A stretch of DNA of 14,733 nt from Halanaerobium sp046541575 (lineage in GTDB: Bacteria; Bacillota; Halanaerobiia; Halanaerobiales; Halanaerobiaceae). Positions 5,992 to 13,182 of this stretch are shown one piece after another. The notes beneath the pieces were generated by a model. The model made no database searches. It had not been told where the DNA came from and worked only from the letters and a program-made list of their open reading frames with translations. The translations under genes and the position numbers were made by a program. Location of the stretch: positions 1-14,733 of the forward strand of contig JBKHDA010000049.1 of NCBI GenBank assembly GCA_046541575.1, written 5' to 3'. Within the stretch, counting starts at the first letter, position 1; each line of letters opens with the position of its first letter.

Positions 5992-6726
5992 TTATTTAAT
6001 CCATTTCTTTTTAATATTTCGGATACTGATATAAAAGAGCAGAACCGAAAAAGTTAAAAGAACTGCAAAACTTAAAATCAGATTGATGTTGTGTTCACCT
6101 GCTATAGAGTATTTTAATATATCAGCTCCATAAGTTAAAGGCAGCAGGTAGGAAATTGGTTTAATAAAAATTGGCAGATTTTCAATTGGGAAAAATAGAC
6201 CGCATAAAAAGATCATCGGAAATCTAATAAAATTGGAATAGGTCTGGGCTTCAAATACCTCTTTGACCGAAACTGCTATAAAAAGACCTAAAAAGGTCGA
6301 GGTGATTGAAATAAGTAAAATGCTCAAAATTGCAGGCAGCCATTTGATACCACCCAGATCAGTTAAAAGTACAGCCAGCAGCATTGGAATTAAGGCATTA
6401 AAGATGCCAAAGAGTATTGCACCTGCTGTTTTGGCAAACATTAAGCTGTTTAGAGAAATTGGTGCCAGAAGCAGCCTGTCAAAGGCGGCCTGTTTTTTCT
6501 CAAAAGTTATGGTCACAGCCAGCATTGAGGTTGTGCCAAATAAGACAGCAAGCGAAATCAAACCGGGCAGAAACTGAGGAATATCAATCGCCTGATCTGT
6601 ACGCAGAAAAAACATCAGCGTCCAGGAAATCGGAAAAAGCAGTCCCCAGCTTATATTTGGTGGTTTAAAGTAATAGGCTTTCATATCTTTAAATAATATA
6701 TTTTTAAAAACAATTAAGGTCAGCAT
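5992..6726 (-). CDS. ABC-2 type transporter permease
   Basis: A 244-residue membrane protein with about six hydrophobic segments and the ABC-2 fold typical of drug/Na+ exporters. It has an amphipathic N-terminus, ITFEKKQAAFDRLLLAPIS in the first cytoplasmic loop (the usual EKExGTLEQLLxTPIS-like segment), and a C-terminal GLFFPIENLPIFIKPISYLLPLTYGADILK. It pairs with the ATPase encoded immediately upstream. An ATG at 6733-6735 would overlap the ATPase gene and abut its ribosome binding site (AAGGAG, 6736-6741). The ATG at 6724-6726 is 9 nt from that site and leaves a 1-bp gap, so it is preferred. The substrate cannot be read from the sequence; drugs, Na+ or lipids are possible. Confidence 0.85.
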   Translation of the reverse strand: MLTLIVFKNILFKDMKAYYFKPPNISWGLLFPISWTLMFFLRTDQAIDIPQFLPGLISLAVLFGTTSMLAVTITFEKKQAAFDRLLLAPISLNSLMFAKTAGAILFGIFNALIPMLLAVLLTDLGGIKWLPAILSILLISITSTFLGLFIAVSVKEVFEAQTYSNFIRFPMIFLCGLFFPIENLPIFIKPISYLLPLTYGADILKYSIAGEHNINLILSFAVLLTFSVLLFYISIRNIKKKWIK

Positions 6727-6727
6727 T

Positions 6728-7702
6728 TTAAACATCTCCTTCTTCCTGATTATTCTGCATTTCTTCTAAATCTATATCCGTTATTTTGACAAATACATCT
6801 TCTAATGTCGGTTTTAATAATTTTGCCTCATAAATTTCAATTCCCAGATCGGAAAACAGGTCAACAAATTGCTTGATTGCTATTTCTTTTTCCAGATAGA
6901 TTTTAATTTTATTGGCAGAAAATTCTACTTCATATCCAGCCAGCTCTTTTTTAATTTCATCTTTCCGTTGAGGAACACCTGCAGCTGTTAAAAACTCCAG
7001 GATTTCTCCCTCCTGAGCATCATTAAGCAGATTAGCTGTTGTATCTAAGTGTTTAATCCTGCCATTGACCAGAAAGGCAACCCGATCACAGAGCCTTTCG
7101 GCTTCTTCTATGTAATGGGTGGTTAAAAATATTGTGCTTCCTTCCTGATTTAATTCGGCAATTAAACGCCTGATCTGGCGAGCGCTTTTAACATCAACAC
7201 CTGTTGTCGGTTCATCTAAAAATAAGATCTCTGGTTGGTGAATAATTCCGGCTGCCAGAGTTAATTTTCGCTTCATCCCTTTTGAATAGGCTCCAAATTT
7301 TCTCTCAGCAGCTGCAGCCAGATCAAATTTCTGCAGCAGTTCTGCCGCTCTTTTTTCTCTTAATTTTTTGTCCATTCCATAAAGTGAAGCTGCAAAACTT
7401 AGGTTTTCAAAACCTGTAAGTTCAGGATAGAGGTTACTCTCACTGGGTACCACCCCGATACTCTGCTGTATTTTTTCTTTTACCGTCTGATTATTAACCC
7501 TCCTGCTGCCGGAAGTTATATTACTGAGTCCAATCAGCATATTGATTGTAGTTGTTTTGCCGGCTCCATTTGGTCCTAAAAAACCAAAGATCTCGTTTTT
7601 TCTAACCTTAAAAGAAATATTATCTACAGCAGTTAAATTTCCATATTTTTTTGTCAAATTATCAGCTTCAATCGCATATTTTTGCTTTTTATTCTGAGTC
7701 AT
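6728..7702 (-). CDS. ABC transporter ATPase (drug/Na+ exporter type)
   Basis: A 324-residue CcmA/NatA-type ATPase that would energise the adjacent ABC-2 permease. Walker A is GPNGAGKT (43-50), the signature YSKGMKRKL (139-147), and Walker B ILFLDEPTTGVD (159-170). The switch His lies in TTHYIEEAERLCDR. The Q-loop position, usually PQ, is PSESNLYPEL, with Ser87 where the glutamine is expected. The C-terminal extension of about 85 residues is typical of drug-resistance ATPases of this type. The start (7700-7702) follows AAAGGAGG, and the gene lies 15 bp downstream of the second half-exporter. Coupling to the next gene is essentially seamless, which supports a two-component transporter. Confidence 0.9.
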   Translation of the reverse strand: MTQNKKQKYAIEADNLTKKYGNLTAVDNISFKVRKNEIFGFLGPNGAGKTTTINMLIGLSNITSGSRRVNNQTVKEKIQQSIGVVPSESNLYPELTGFENLSFAASLYGMDKKLREKRAAELLQKFDLAAAAERKFGAYSKGMKRKLTLAAGIIHQPEILFLDEPTTGVDVKSARQIRRLIAELNQEGSTIFLTTHYIEEAERLCDRVAFLVNGRIKHLDTTANLLNDAQEGEILEFLTAAGVPQRKDEIKKELAGYEVEFSANKIKIYLEKEIAIKQFVDLFSDLGIEIYEAKLLKPTLEDVFVKITDIDLEEMQNNQEEGDV

Positions 7703-7717
7703 CTATTAATCCTCCTT

Positions 7718-9547
7718 TTAATTTTGATTATCATCTTTAAGCAGCTGTTTTTCGACGAGCTCCCTGTAGCTTTCATTTTCTGCCAGCAGCTGCTCGTGTT
7801 CTCCTACAGCCAGCAGTTTTCCTGATTCGAGTACAGCTATTCTTTTAGCCTTCTTTAAAGTTGCAAAGCGATGAGCGATCATTAAGACTGTTCTACCCGC
7901 CAGCAGCTCATCCATTGCCTGCTGAATCATTTTTTCTGTGTAGAGGTCAACACTGGAGGTCGCCTCATCCAGGATTAAAATTTCGGGGTCAACCAGCATC
8001 GCTCGGGCAAAGGAAAGCAGCTGTTTCTGGCCGCCTGATAATTTAACCCCATTTTCTCCAACCTCTGTCTGATAGCCTGCCGGCATATTTTGAATAAACT
8101 GATGGGCATTGATTTTTTTACAGACCTCTTCCACCTCAGTCTGATCCACCTGAGGAGCAGCATAGCGGATATTTTCTAAAATAGTTGTGTCAAATAAAAA
8201 CACATTTTGAGGTACAACCGCAATTTTCTGGCGCAGAATTTGGATTGGAATTTCTTTAATATCAATTCCACCCAGCAGCAGTTTACCCTGATCTGGGTCA
8301 TAAAGGCGGGCTAAGAGTTTGGCCAGAGTGGACTTTCCAGCTCCTGTTTCTCCCACCAGAGCAAAAACCTCCCCTGCTTTGATTTCTAAATTCAAATTAT
8401 CAATTACCTTTTCCTGATCATAGGCAAAGGAAATATTTTTGAAATTAATATCGGGCTTAAAATCAGCTTTCAGTCTGCTTCTCGTTTTTGATTTATTAAT
8501 TTTTTCCTGTTCCACCTCTGTTAATTTATCGTCAAGCTTGAGATAACTGTTGATCCGATCTAAAGCCGCTCCAGCAGACTGATAGGTGTTATAGACCTGA
8601 CTTAGATCAGCCAGTGGGGCAAAAAAGCGGCGCACATAAGCCATAAAGGCAATGATTATTCCTAAAGAAATGCGGCCGCTGATTACTGCAGCTCCTCCTG
8701 CTGCCAGAACAATCGCCTCACCTAAAACCTTTGCCAGCTCCATTAGAGGAAAAAGGAGGGCAAAATAGGATGCTGCCTGCAGGTTGGCCTTAAAATTTTT
8801 CCAGCTTAAGTTTTTAAATTCACCTTCATTTTTGGCCTCCCGATTAAGGGCCTGAACCAGCCTGATTCCCGATAAATTTTCTTCAACATCGGCATTTAAC
8901 TCTGCCAGCTTCTGTCTGACCTCACTGTAGGCACTGCGCATTCTCTTTCCTAAAAATCTGACTGATAAAATCACAAAGGGAATCACTATAAAGCTCAGTA
9001 GCGCCAGTCTGTAATCTAAATAGAGCATCACAATTACAATCCCGCTGACGGTAAAAAAATCATTGAGCAGGTGGATAAAACCTGTTGATAAAAGATCTGT
9101 CAGGGCATTTACATCATGAGTTACTGTTGACATCAGATTACCGGTGCTTTCTTTGCTGTAAAAACGCATCGAAAGCTGCTGTAAGTGCTGATAGAGATCT
9201 TCTCTGATCTCAGCAATTATATGTTGACCAATATAATTGGCCAGATAGGTCTGGTGATAGGAAAAAAGCCAGTAAACTGCATAGGATAAAACTATCAAAA
9301 AGGCAGTTAAGTTCAACCCGCTCAAATCTCCCCGGGCTATGTAGTCATCGACCGCCACCTTTGAGAGGTAGGGGCCTGCCAGTGAGGCCAGACTTACCAT
9401 CAGCATTGCCAGAACTGCCAGCAATATCTTGAATTTATATGCTTTTAAATAGGAAAATAAAAATTTAACTGTTTTTTTATCCAGCTCCCTCAGCGAAAAA
9501 TCTTTTTCAGCCTCAGAAGTTATTCTTCCGCCAAATCCACCTCTCAT
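7718..9547 (-). CDS. ABC exporter half-transporter (second subunit, BmrD/YheH-like)
   Basis: A 609-residue fusion of a six-helix type IV exporter domain (about 30-330) and a nucleotide-binding domain. Walker A is GETGAGKS (399-406), the Q-loop VVPQN, the signature LSGGQKQLLSFARAML (503-518), Walker B ILILDEATSSVD with catalytic Glu528, and the switch His in IAHR (559). The QLLSFARA variant is characteristic of the YheH/BmrD side of Firmicute heterodimeric multidrug exporters. A Lys/Arg-rich linker separates the domains. The ATG overlaps the stop of the preceding half-transporter (ATGA, 9544-9547), implying translational coupling and a 1:1 heterodimer. Both ATP sites look catalytically complete from the sequence, unlike the classic BmrCD and TM287/288 pairs. 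Substrates are unknown. Confidence 0.9.
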   Translation of the reverse strand: MRGGFGGRITSEAEKDFSLRELDKKTVKFLFSYLKAYKFKILLAVLAMLMVSLASLAGPYLSKVAVDDYIARGDLSGLNLTAFLIVLSYAVYWLFSYHQTYLANYIGQHIIAEIREDLYQHLQQLSMRFYSKESTGNLMSTVTHDVNALTDLLSTGFIHLLNDFFTVSGIVIVMLYLDYRLALLSFIVIPFVILSVRFLGKRMRSAYSEVRQKLAELNADVEENLSGIRLVQALNREAKNEGEFKNLSWKNFKANLQAASYFALLFPLMELAKVLGEAIVLAAGGAAVISGRISLGIIIAFMAYVRRFFAPLADLSQVYNTYQSAGAALDRINSYLKLDDKLTEVEQEKINKSKTRSRLKADFKPDINFKNISFAYDQEKVIDNLNLEIKAGEVFALVGETGAGKSTLAKLLARLYDPDQGKLLLGGIDIKEIPIQILRQKIAVVPQNVFLFDTTILENIRYAAPQVDQTEVEEVCKKINAHQFIQNMPAGYQTEVGENGVKLSGGQKQLLSFARAMLVDPEILILDEATSSVDLYTEKMIQQAMDELLAGRTVLMIAHRFATLKKAKRIAVLESGKLLAVGEHEQLLAENESYRELVEKQLLKDDNQN

Positions 9548-11298
9548 TTTAAAGCACCTCCCTTCTTATTTCTTAAAGAACTTTCTAATTTGTTAAAGTA
9601 TGAATCCTGAGCCTTAAGTTCCTGATAGCTGCCGGACTCTATTATCTCTCCCTCTTTGATTACTATAATCTGATCTGCCATCTGGACTGTCCAGAGGCGG
9701 TGAGCAATGATAAAACTGGTTCTATCTGCTAAAACCTGTTCTAAGGCCTGATTGAGTTTTTCCTCAGTTGCAGCATCAATACTCGAGGTCGGCTCATCCA
9801 GGATTAAGAGTGAAGGTTCGGTCAGCAGGACGCGAGCAATGGCCAGCCGCTGTTTTTGACCGCCGGAAAGAGTTACTCCCCTTTCACCAACCGGTGTCTC
9901 ATAACCTAAGGGCAGAGATTCTATAAAATCATCGATCTGGGCCACCTGAGCCGCCTTTTTGATTTCTTCAAAATCAGCTTCAGGATTACCATAAGAGATA
10001 TTTTCTCTAATCGAGGCGGCAAATAAAAAGCTCTGCTGCATAACAATTCCAATCTCCCGCCGCAGTGATTCCAGTTTGAGTTTTTTGATATCATGACCGT
10101 CAATTAAAATTCGCCCCTGATCCGGATCATAAAAGCGGGGTAATAAATGAAGCAGGGTGGTTTTGCCGGCCCCGGTAGGTCCAACTACAGCAACAGTTTC
10201 TCCCGGCTTTACCTTTAAATTGATATTTTTTAAAACCTCTTTTCCTTTTTGATAGGAAAAACTAAGCTTCTGGTATTCAACTTCTCCCCTGATTTCTTTT
10301 AATTCTACCGGATTTTCTGCTTCTTCAACCTCAGATTTGCGGTCTAAAACCTCAAAAATTCTCTCTGCCGCTGCTGCTGCCTGACTGCCAAAGCTGATTA
10401 ACATTCCGGTCTGCCTAATCGGGCGCAGAAGCATTGAAATATAGCTGATAAAAGCAGCCAGAATTCCCAGTGAAATCTGATCGGAGATTACAAGCCGACC
10501 CCCATACCAGATTACTGCTGCTGTTCCCAGCCCCATAAAAAAATTGACATAGGGCATCCAGAAGGCAGAAACCTTTGCCGCCTCCAGATTGATATTTAAA
10601 TACTTCTGATTTTCTTTTCTAAATTTCTGAAACTCATAATTTTCTCTCCCGAAAAGCTTAATCACTTCAATCCCGAGAAAGCTTTCTCTGATCATGCCGG
10701 TCAGTCTGGCAAAACTTTTGCGCACTCTTTTAAACATCGGTCTTACCCTTCTGGCATAAACTACTATTCCTAAGATCATTAGGGGCAGCATTAAAAGATA
10801 GATCAAACCCAGCCTGTAATCCCAGGAGTAGCTGATCAGAAAAATAGCAGCTATAGTCAGCAGATTGGCGGTAATAAAGGTACTGCCGCGATTGATAAAC
10901 TGCCTTAAAGTGTCAGCATCAGCTGTCAGGCGGGACATCAGATCTCCGGTCTCCGAACTGTCAAAAAAAGAAAATGACAGAGAGTTTAAGTGCTGATACA
11001 ATTCAATCCGCAGATCATGAATAATGTTTTGAGCTATGTATTCGGCAAAATAACTTTTGATAAAATCAAAAACTCCCTTAACTAAAATCACAAAAACCAT
11101 TAAGGCTGCTGCCAGCAGAAGCTTATTTAGCTCTCCCCGGGCAATGTACTGATCTATTCCCCTTCTGATAAAAAGCGGGGGCACCAATCCCAGCAGAGTT
11201 GAGATAATAACCGCTGCTGCAGTAATCCATAATTTCTTTTGGTGGTTAAAGGCATAAGTAATAATTCTGAAAACTGTATTTTGATGATTATTTTTCAT
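9544..11298 (-). CDS. ABC exporter half-transporter (first subunit, BmrC/YheI-like)
   Basis: A 584-residue half-exporter with six transmembrane helices (about 20-310) and a nucleotide-binding domain. Walker A is GPTGAGKT (373-380), Q-loop MQQSF (420-424), signature LSGGQKQRLAIARVLL (477-492), Walker B LLILDEPTSSID with Glu502, and switch His533 in IAHR. The X-loop GERGVTLSGG is present. The start (11296-11298) follows GGGGTGA, about 37 nt after the predicted transcription start. It is the first gene of a packed minus-strand run: partner half-exporter, ABC-2 pair, trmO, MOT1 permease, arsR and the GGDEF remnant. Drug or lipid export by the heterodimer is expected from the family; the actual substrate is not known. 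Confidence 0.9.
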   Translation of the reverse strand: MKNNHQNTVFRIITYAFNHQKKLWITAAAVIISTLLGLVPPLFIRRGIDQYIARGELNKLLLAAALMVFVILVKGVFDFIKSYFAEYIAQNIIHDLRIELYQHLNSLSFSFFDSSETGDLMSRLTADADTLRQFINRGSTFITANLLTIAAIFLISYSWDYRLGLIYLLMLPLMILGIVVYARRVRPMFKRVRKSFARLTGMIRESFLGIEVIKLFGRENYEFQKFRKENQKYLNINLEAAKVSAFWMPYVNFFMGLGTAAVIWYGGRLVISDQISLGILAAFISYISMLLRPIRQTGMLISFGSQAAAAAERIFEVLDRKSEVEEAENPVELKEIRGEVEYQKLSFSYQKGKEVLKNINLKVKPGETVAVVGPTGAGKTTLLHLLPRFYDPDQGRILIDGHDIKKLKLESLRREIGIVMQQSFLFAASIRENISYGNPEADFEEIKKAAQVAQIDDFIESLPLGYETPVGERGVTLSGGQKQRLAIARVLLTEPSLLILDEPTSSIDAATEEKLNQALEQVLADRTSFIIAHRLWTVQMADQIIVIKEGEIIESGSYQELKAQDSYFNKLESSLRNKKGGALK

Positions 11299-11319
11299 AT
11301 TTTCACCCCAATTTATTTT

Positions 11320-11339
11320 AATTAAGTATTTACTGAATT
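11320..11339. promoter_or_regulatory. Near-perfect palindrome over the exporter transcription start
   Basis: AATTAAGTA-TT-TACTGAATT is a 20-bp inverted repeat with one mismatched pair. It covers the expected start site of the exporter promoter (-10 at 11342-11347). A further half-site, TACTTAATT (11351-11359), lies in the promoter spacer, so TTTACTkAATT recurs at a 20-bp interval (11329 and 11349), about two helical turns. The layout fits a repressor operator; the regulator is not identified. Confidence 0.5.
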
Positions 11340-11341
11340 AA

Positions 11342-11370
11342 ATTATACTTTACTTAATTTGATTTGTCAA
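11342..11370 (-). promoter_or_regulatory. Consensus promoter of the exporter operon
   Basis: On the minus strand TTGACA (11365-11370), 17 bp, TATAAT (11342-11347): full consensus. The predicted start is near 11335. The two T of the -35 box are also the last bases of the T-run of the upstream terminator. Confidence 0.85.
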
Positions 11371-11400
11371 AAAAACTGACAGGTACCGTGCACCTGTCAG
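11369..11400 (-). terminator. Intrinsic terminator of msrAB
   Basis: CTGACAGGT (minus strand, 11400-11392), a 7-nt loop, then ACCTGTCAG (11384-11376) and seven T (11375-11369). It is a perfect 9-bp stem. It lies about 90 bp after the msrAB stop codon. The plus-strand side is followed by CTTTTGTCTT, a much poorer T-run. Confidence 0.8.
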
Positions 11401-11487
11401 CTTTTGTCTTATAAAGTCATTTTTTGTTTATTTCAGCATCTTTTCGACACAATATTACATAACTCGGGTGGTACACGGCACATGTAC
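11376..11487. repeat. Pair of inverted CCGTGyACC-containing palindromic motifs
   Basis: The terminator loop region reads GGTACCGTGCACC on the plus strand (11382-11394). A related motif, GTGCCGTGTACCACC, is on the minus strand close behind the msrAB stop, within a small hairpin GTACA-7-TGTAC (11471-11487). The two share CCGTGyACC in opposite orientation, about 75 bp apart. This resembles a remnant of a REP/BIME-like interspersed palindrome, but only these two copies are visible. Confidence 0.35.
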
Positions 11488-11489
11488 GT

Positions 11490-12689
11490 TTAAAACAGTT
11501 CCTCAAACTCCTCGTATCCTTCTTCAGCCAGCTCCTCAGCTGGAATAAACTCTAGAGCAGCTGAATTAATACAGTAACGTAAGCCTGTTGGCTCCGGGCC
11601 GTCTTCAAAGACATGACCTAAGTGTGAATCTGCTTTTTTTGATCTGACCTCAGTTCTGGTCATCCAGAGAGAATTATCTTTGACTTCAACAATATTTTCC
11701 TCAACCAGCGGCCTGGTAAAGCTTGGCCAGCCAGAACCGGATTCAAATTTATCAGTTGAAGAAAAAAGTGGCTCTCCGGAAACTACATCTACATAAATAC
11801 CGGGCTCTTTATTATCCCAGTACTTATTATCAAAAGCAGGTTCTGTAGCATCAAGCTGAGTTACCTTGTACTGCAGATCTGTTAAGCGCTCTCTTAATTC
11901 CTGATCACTTTCTTCTTCATTAATTACTACAGTATCAGCGTCTTCAGTCTTACAAAAAGTATCACACTCAGACGGGTCAATACTGTTTTTTTCTAAAAGT
12001 CTTTCCTGAAGCTCAGTAGTTAAACCGAGCTCACCGATATTCTGAATAATATTATCCCGCTCACCATTACCGGTGATATATCCACTTACTTTGGTCACTG
12101 CCGGTGAATTAATAAACTCCTGCATTGACATCTGATCTAAATAGTGATCTCGAAAAGCTACCTGCTGCTGAAGTCTAAATTTCTGATGATAATCTTCAGC
12201 CAGATAGAAGCGGTCAAGTTCTTTAATTTCAGTTTTGATTTCACGGCCGCTTTCAGCTTCCAATTCTTCCTTAACTGCTCTGGCTGTTTCCTCCTGCTCT
12301 GAGTTATTATATAGAATCAGAGAAGCATACTGCCTGGAATAAGCCTGAGAGTAAGGGTTATGGCCGGCAAAGAAAATCTCCAGCAGTTCTCGGTAAGAAA
12401 TTACCTCTGGATCATAATCAATTTCAATTGTTTCTGTGTGATCACCAATCATCTCATAGGTTGGATTCTCAGTAGTACCACCTGCATAGCCAACTCTGGT
12501 CCTAACTACTCCTTCTAAGGCCCCAAAAGAAGCGTCCGGTCCCCAGAAACAGCCCAGAGCAAAGCTTGCTGTTTCCGTCTCAACCTCATTCATTTTTTGA
12601 TCATAGGGAATTTCAGTCTGGGCTACAACACTCGCTGTAATGCCAAAAACACTCACTAAAACAACCGCCATAACTATTAAATAATCCAT
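11490..12689 (-). CDS. msrAB: Exported bifunctional methionine sulfoxide reductase MsrA-MsrB
   Basis: A 399-residue fusion that reduces both S- and R-methionine sulfoxide. Residues 1-24 form a hydrophobic signal or anchor ending ASVVAQ, a plausible signal-peptidase site, so it should act outside the membrane. The n-region has no Lys or Arg, which is unusual. MsrA (about 38-195) has GCFWG with catalytic Cys47 and the GYAGGT block. MsrB (about 263-385) has SGSGWPSF, HLGHVF and RYCINS with catalytic Cys373, and lacks the zinc CxxC pairs. The roughly 65-residue linker contains CDTFC (Cys242 and Cys246), the only other cysteines in the protein. The mature part is rich in Asp and Glu. The ATG (12687-12689) follows AGGAGG by 8 nt. 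A terminator lies downstream. Confidence 0.92.
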   Translation of the reverse strand: MDYLIVMAVVLVSVFGITASVVAQTEIPYDQKMNEVETETASFALGCFWGPDASFGALEGVVRTRVGYAGGTTENPTYEMIGDHTETIEIDYDPEVISYRELLEIFFAGHNPYSQAYSRQYASLILYNNSEQEETARAVKEELEAESGREIKTEIKELDRFYLAEDYHQKFRLQQQVAFRDHYLDQMSMQEFINSPAVTKVSGYITGNGERDNIIQNIGELGLTTELQERLLEKNSIDPSECDTFCKTEDADTVVINEEESDQELRERLTDLQYKVTQLDATEPAFDNKYWDNKEPGIYVDVVSGEPLFSSTDKFESGSGWPSFTRPLVEENIVEVKDNSLWMTRTEVRSKKADSHLGHVFEDGPEPTGLRYCINSAALEFIPAEELAEEGYEEFEELF

Positions 12690-12755
12690 CTAATCTACCT
12701 CCTGTATATATAAAATACATAATATCCTGCCCTGCTGTTTATATAATAGTATTTA

Positions 12756-12775
12756 TTACTGCTAATTAATAGTAA
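12756..12775. promoter_or_regulatory. Imperfect palindrome upstream of msrAB
   Basis: TTACTGCTAATTAATAGTAA: the outer TTACT/AGTAA arms and the central TAATTA are symmetric, and four positions mismatch. It lies 67 bp before the msrAB start, in the gap after the J-domain gene. It could be an operator, but the AT-rich sequence makes chance symmetry plausible, and no strong promoter is visible beside it. Confidence 0.3.
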
Positions 12776-12829
12776 GTAGATTACTCAGGATTAAATTTAA
12801 TTAATTTAAACTTTTTTAAAAAATTGATT

Positions 12830-13153
12830 TCAGCCCCAGAGTGGATCATCACCAAACTGACTGCGTAAACGCTCATCACTCTGGATATTCCGGGGCAGAT
12901 TATCTCTAATTTCATCTTCAGCAAATGAATACAAGTAATTACTGCAGTAATCCCTGATAATTCTGTATGCCTCATTTATTTCTTTAATCTTTTGCTGACA
13001 GATTTCTGCTTTATTTTGGCACTGATCGGGGTGCCATTTTTTTATAAGGCGTCTGTGTTTTTTCTTGATCTCTGCCAGTGATTCTTTCTCTCTTAAATCT
13101 AAAATCTGTGCTGCCTGATAAACTTTTTTGGAATTCAAATTATCTACATTCAT
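12830..13153 (-). CDS. Short J-domain (DnaJ-like) protein
   Basis: A 107-residue protein that is mostly a single J domain. Helix II is AEIKKKHRRLIKKW, directly followed by the essential HPD tripeptide (residues 42-44 of WHPDQ), then helix III (IKEINEAYRII). J domains stimulate the ATPase of Hsp70 (DnaK) and recruit it to clients. No Gly/Phe region, zinc-finger or C-terminal substrate domain follows, only about 35 acidic residues, so it is not full-length DnaJ. The gene starts at an ATG (13151-13153) behind AAAGGAG, 30 bp after the DUF89 gene, and is probably in the same operon. Client and role are unknown. Confidence 0.8.
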   Translation of the reverse strand: MNVDNLNSKKVYQAAQILDLREKESLAEIKKKHRRLIKKWHPDQCQNKAEICQQKIKEINEAYRIIRDYCSNYLYSFAEDEIRDNLPRNIQSDERLRSQFGDDPLWG

Positions 13154-13182
13154 TATAATTCTCCTTTGACCCTGTATTGAAA

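Noticed and set aside
6263..6668. Two plus-strand open frames antisense to the ABC-2 permease
   Set aside because: Both are shadows; the minus-strand frame has family features and operon context.
12781..12975. An open frame on the minus strand overlapping the J-domain gene
   Set aside because: It lies mostly within the J-domain coding region in another frame, with no ribosome binding site and no recognisable protein.
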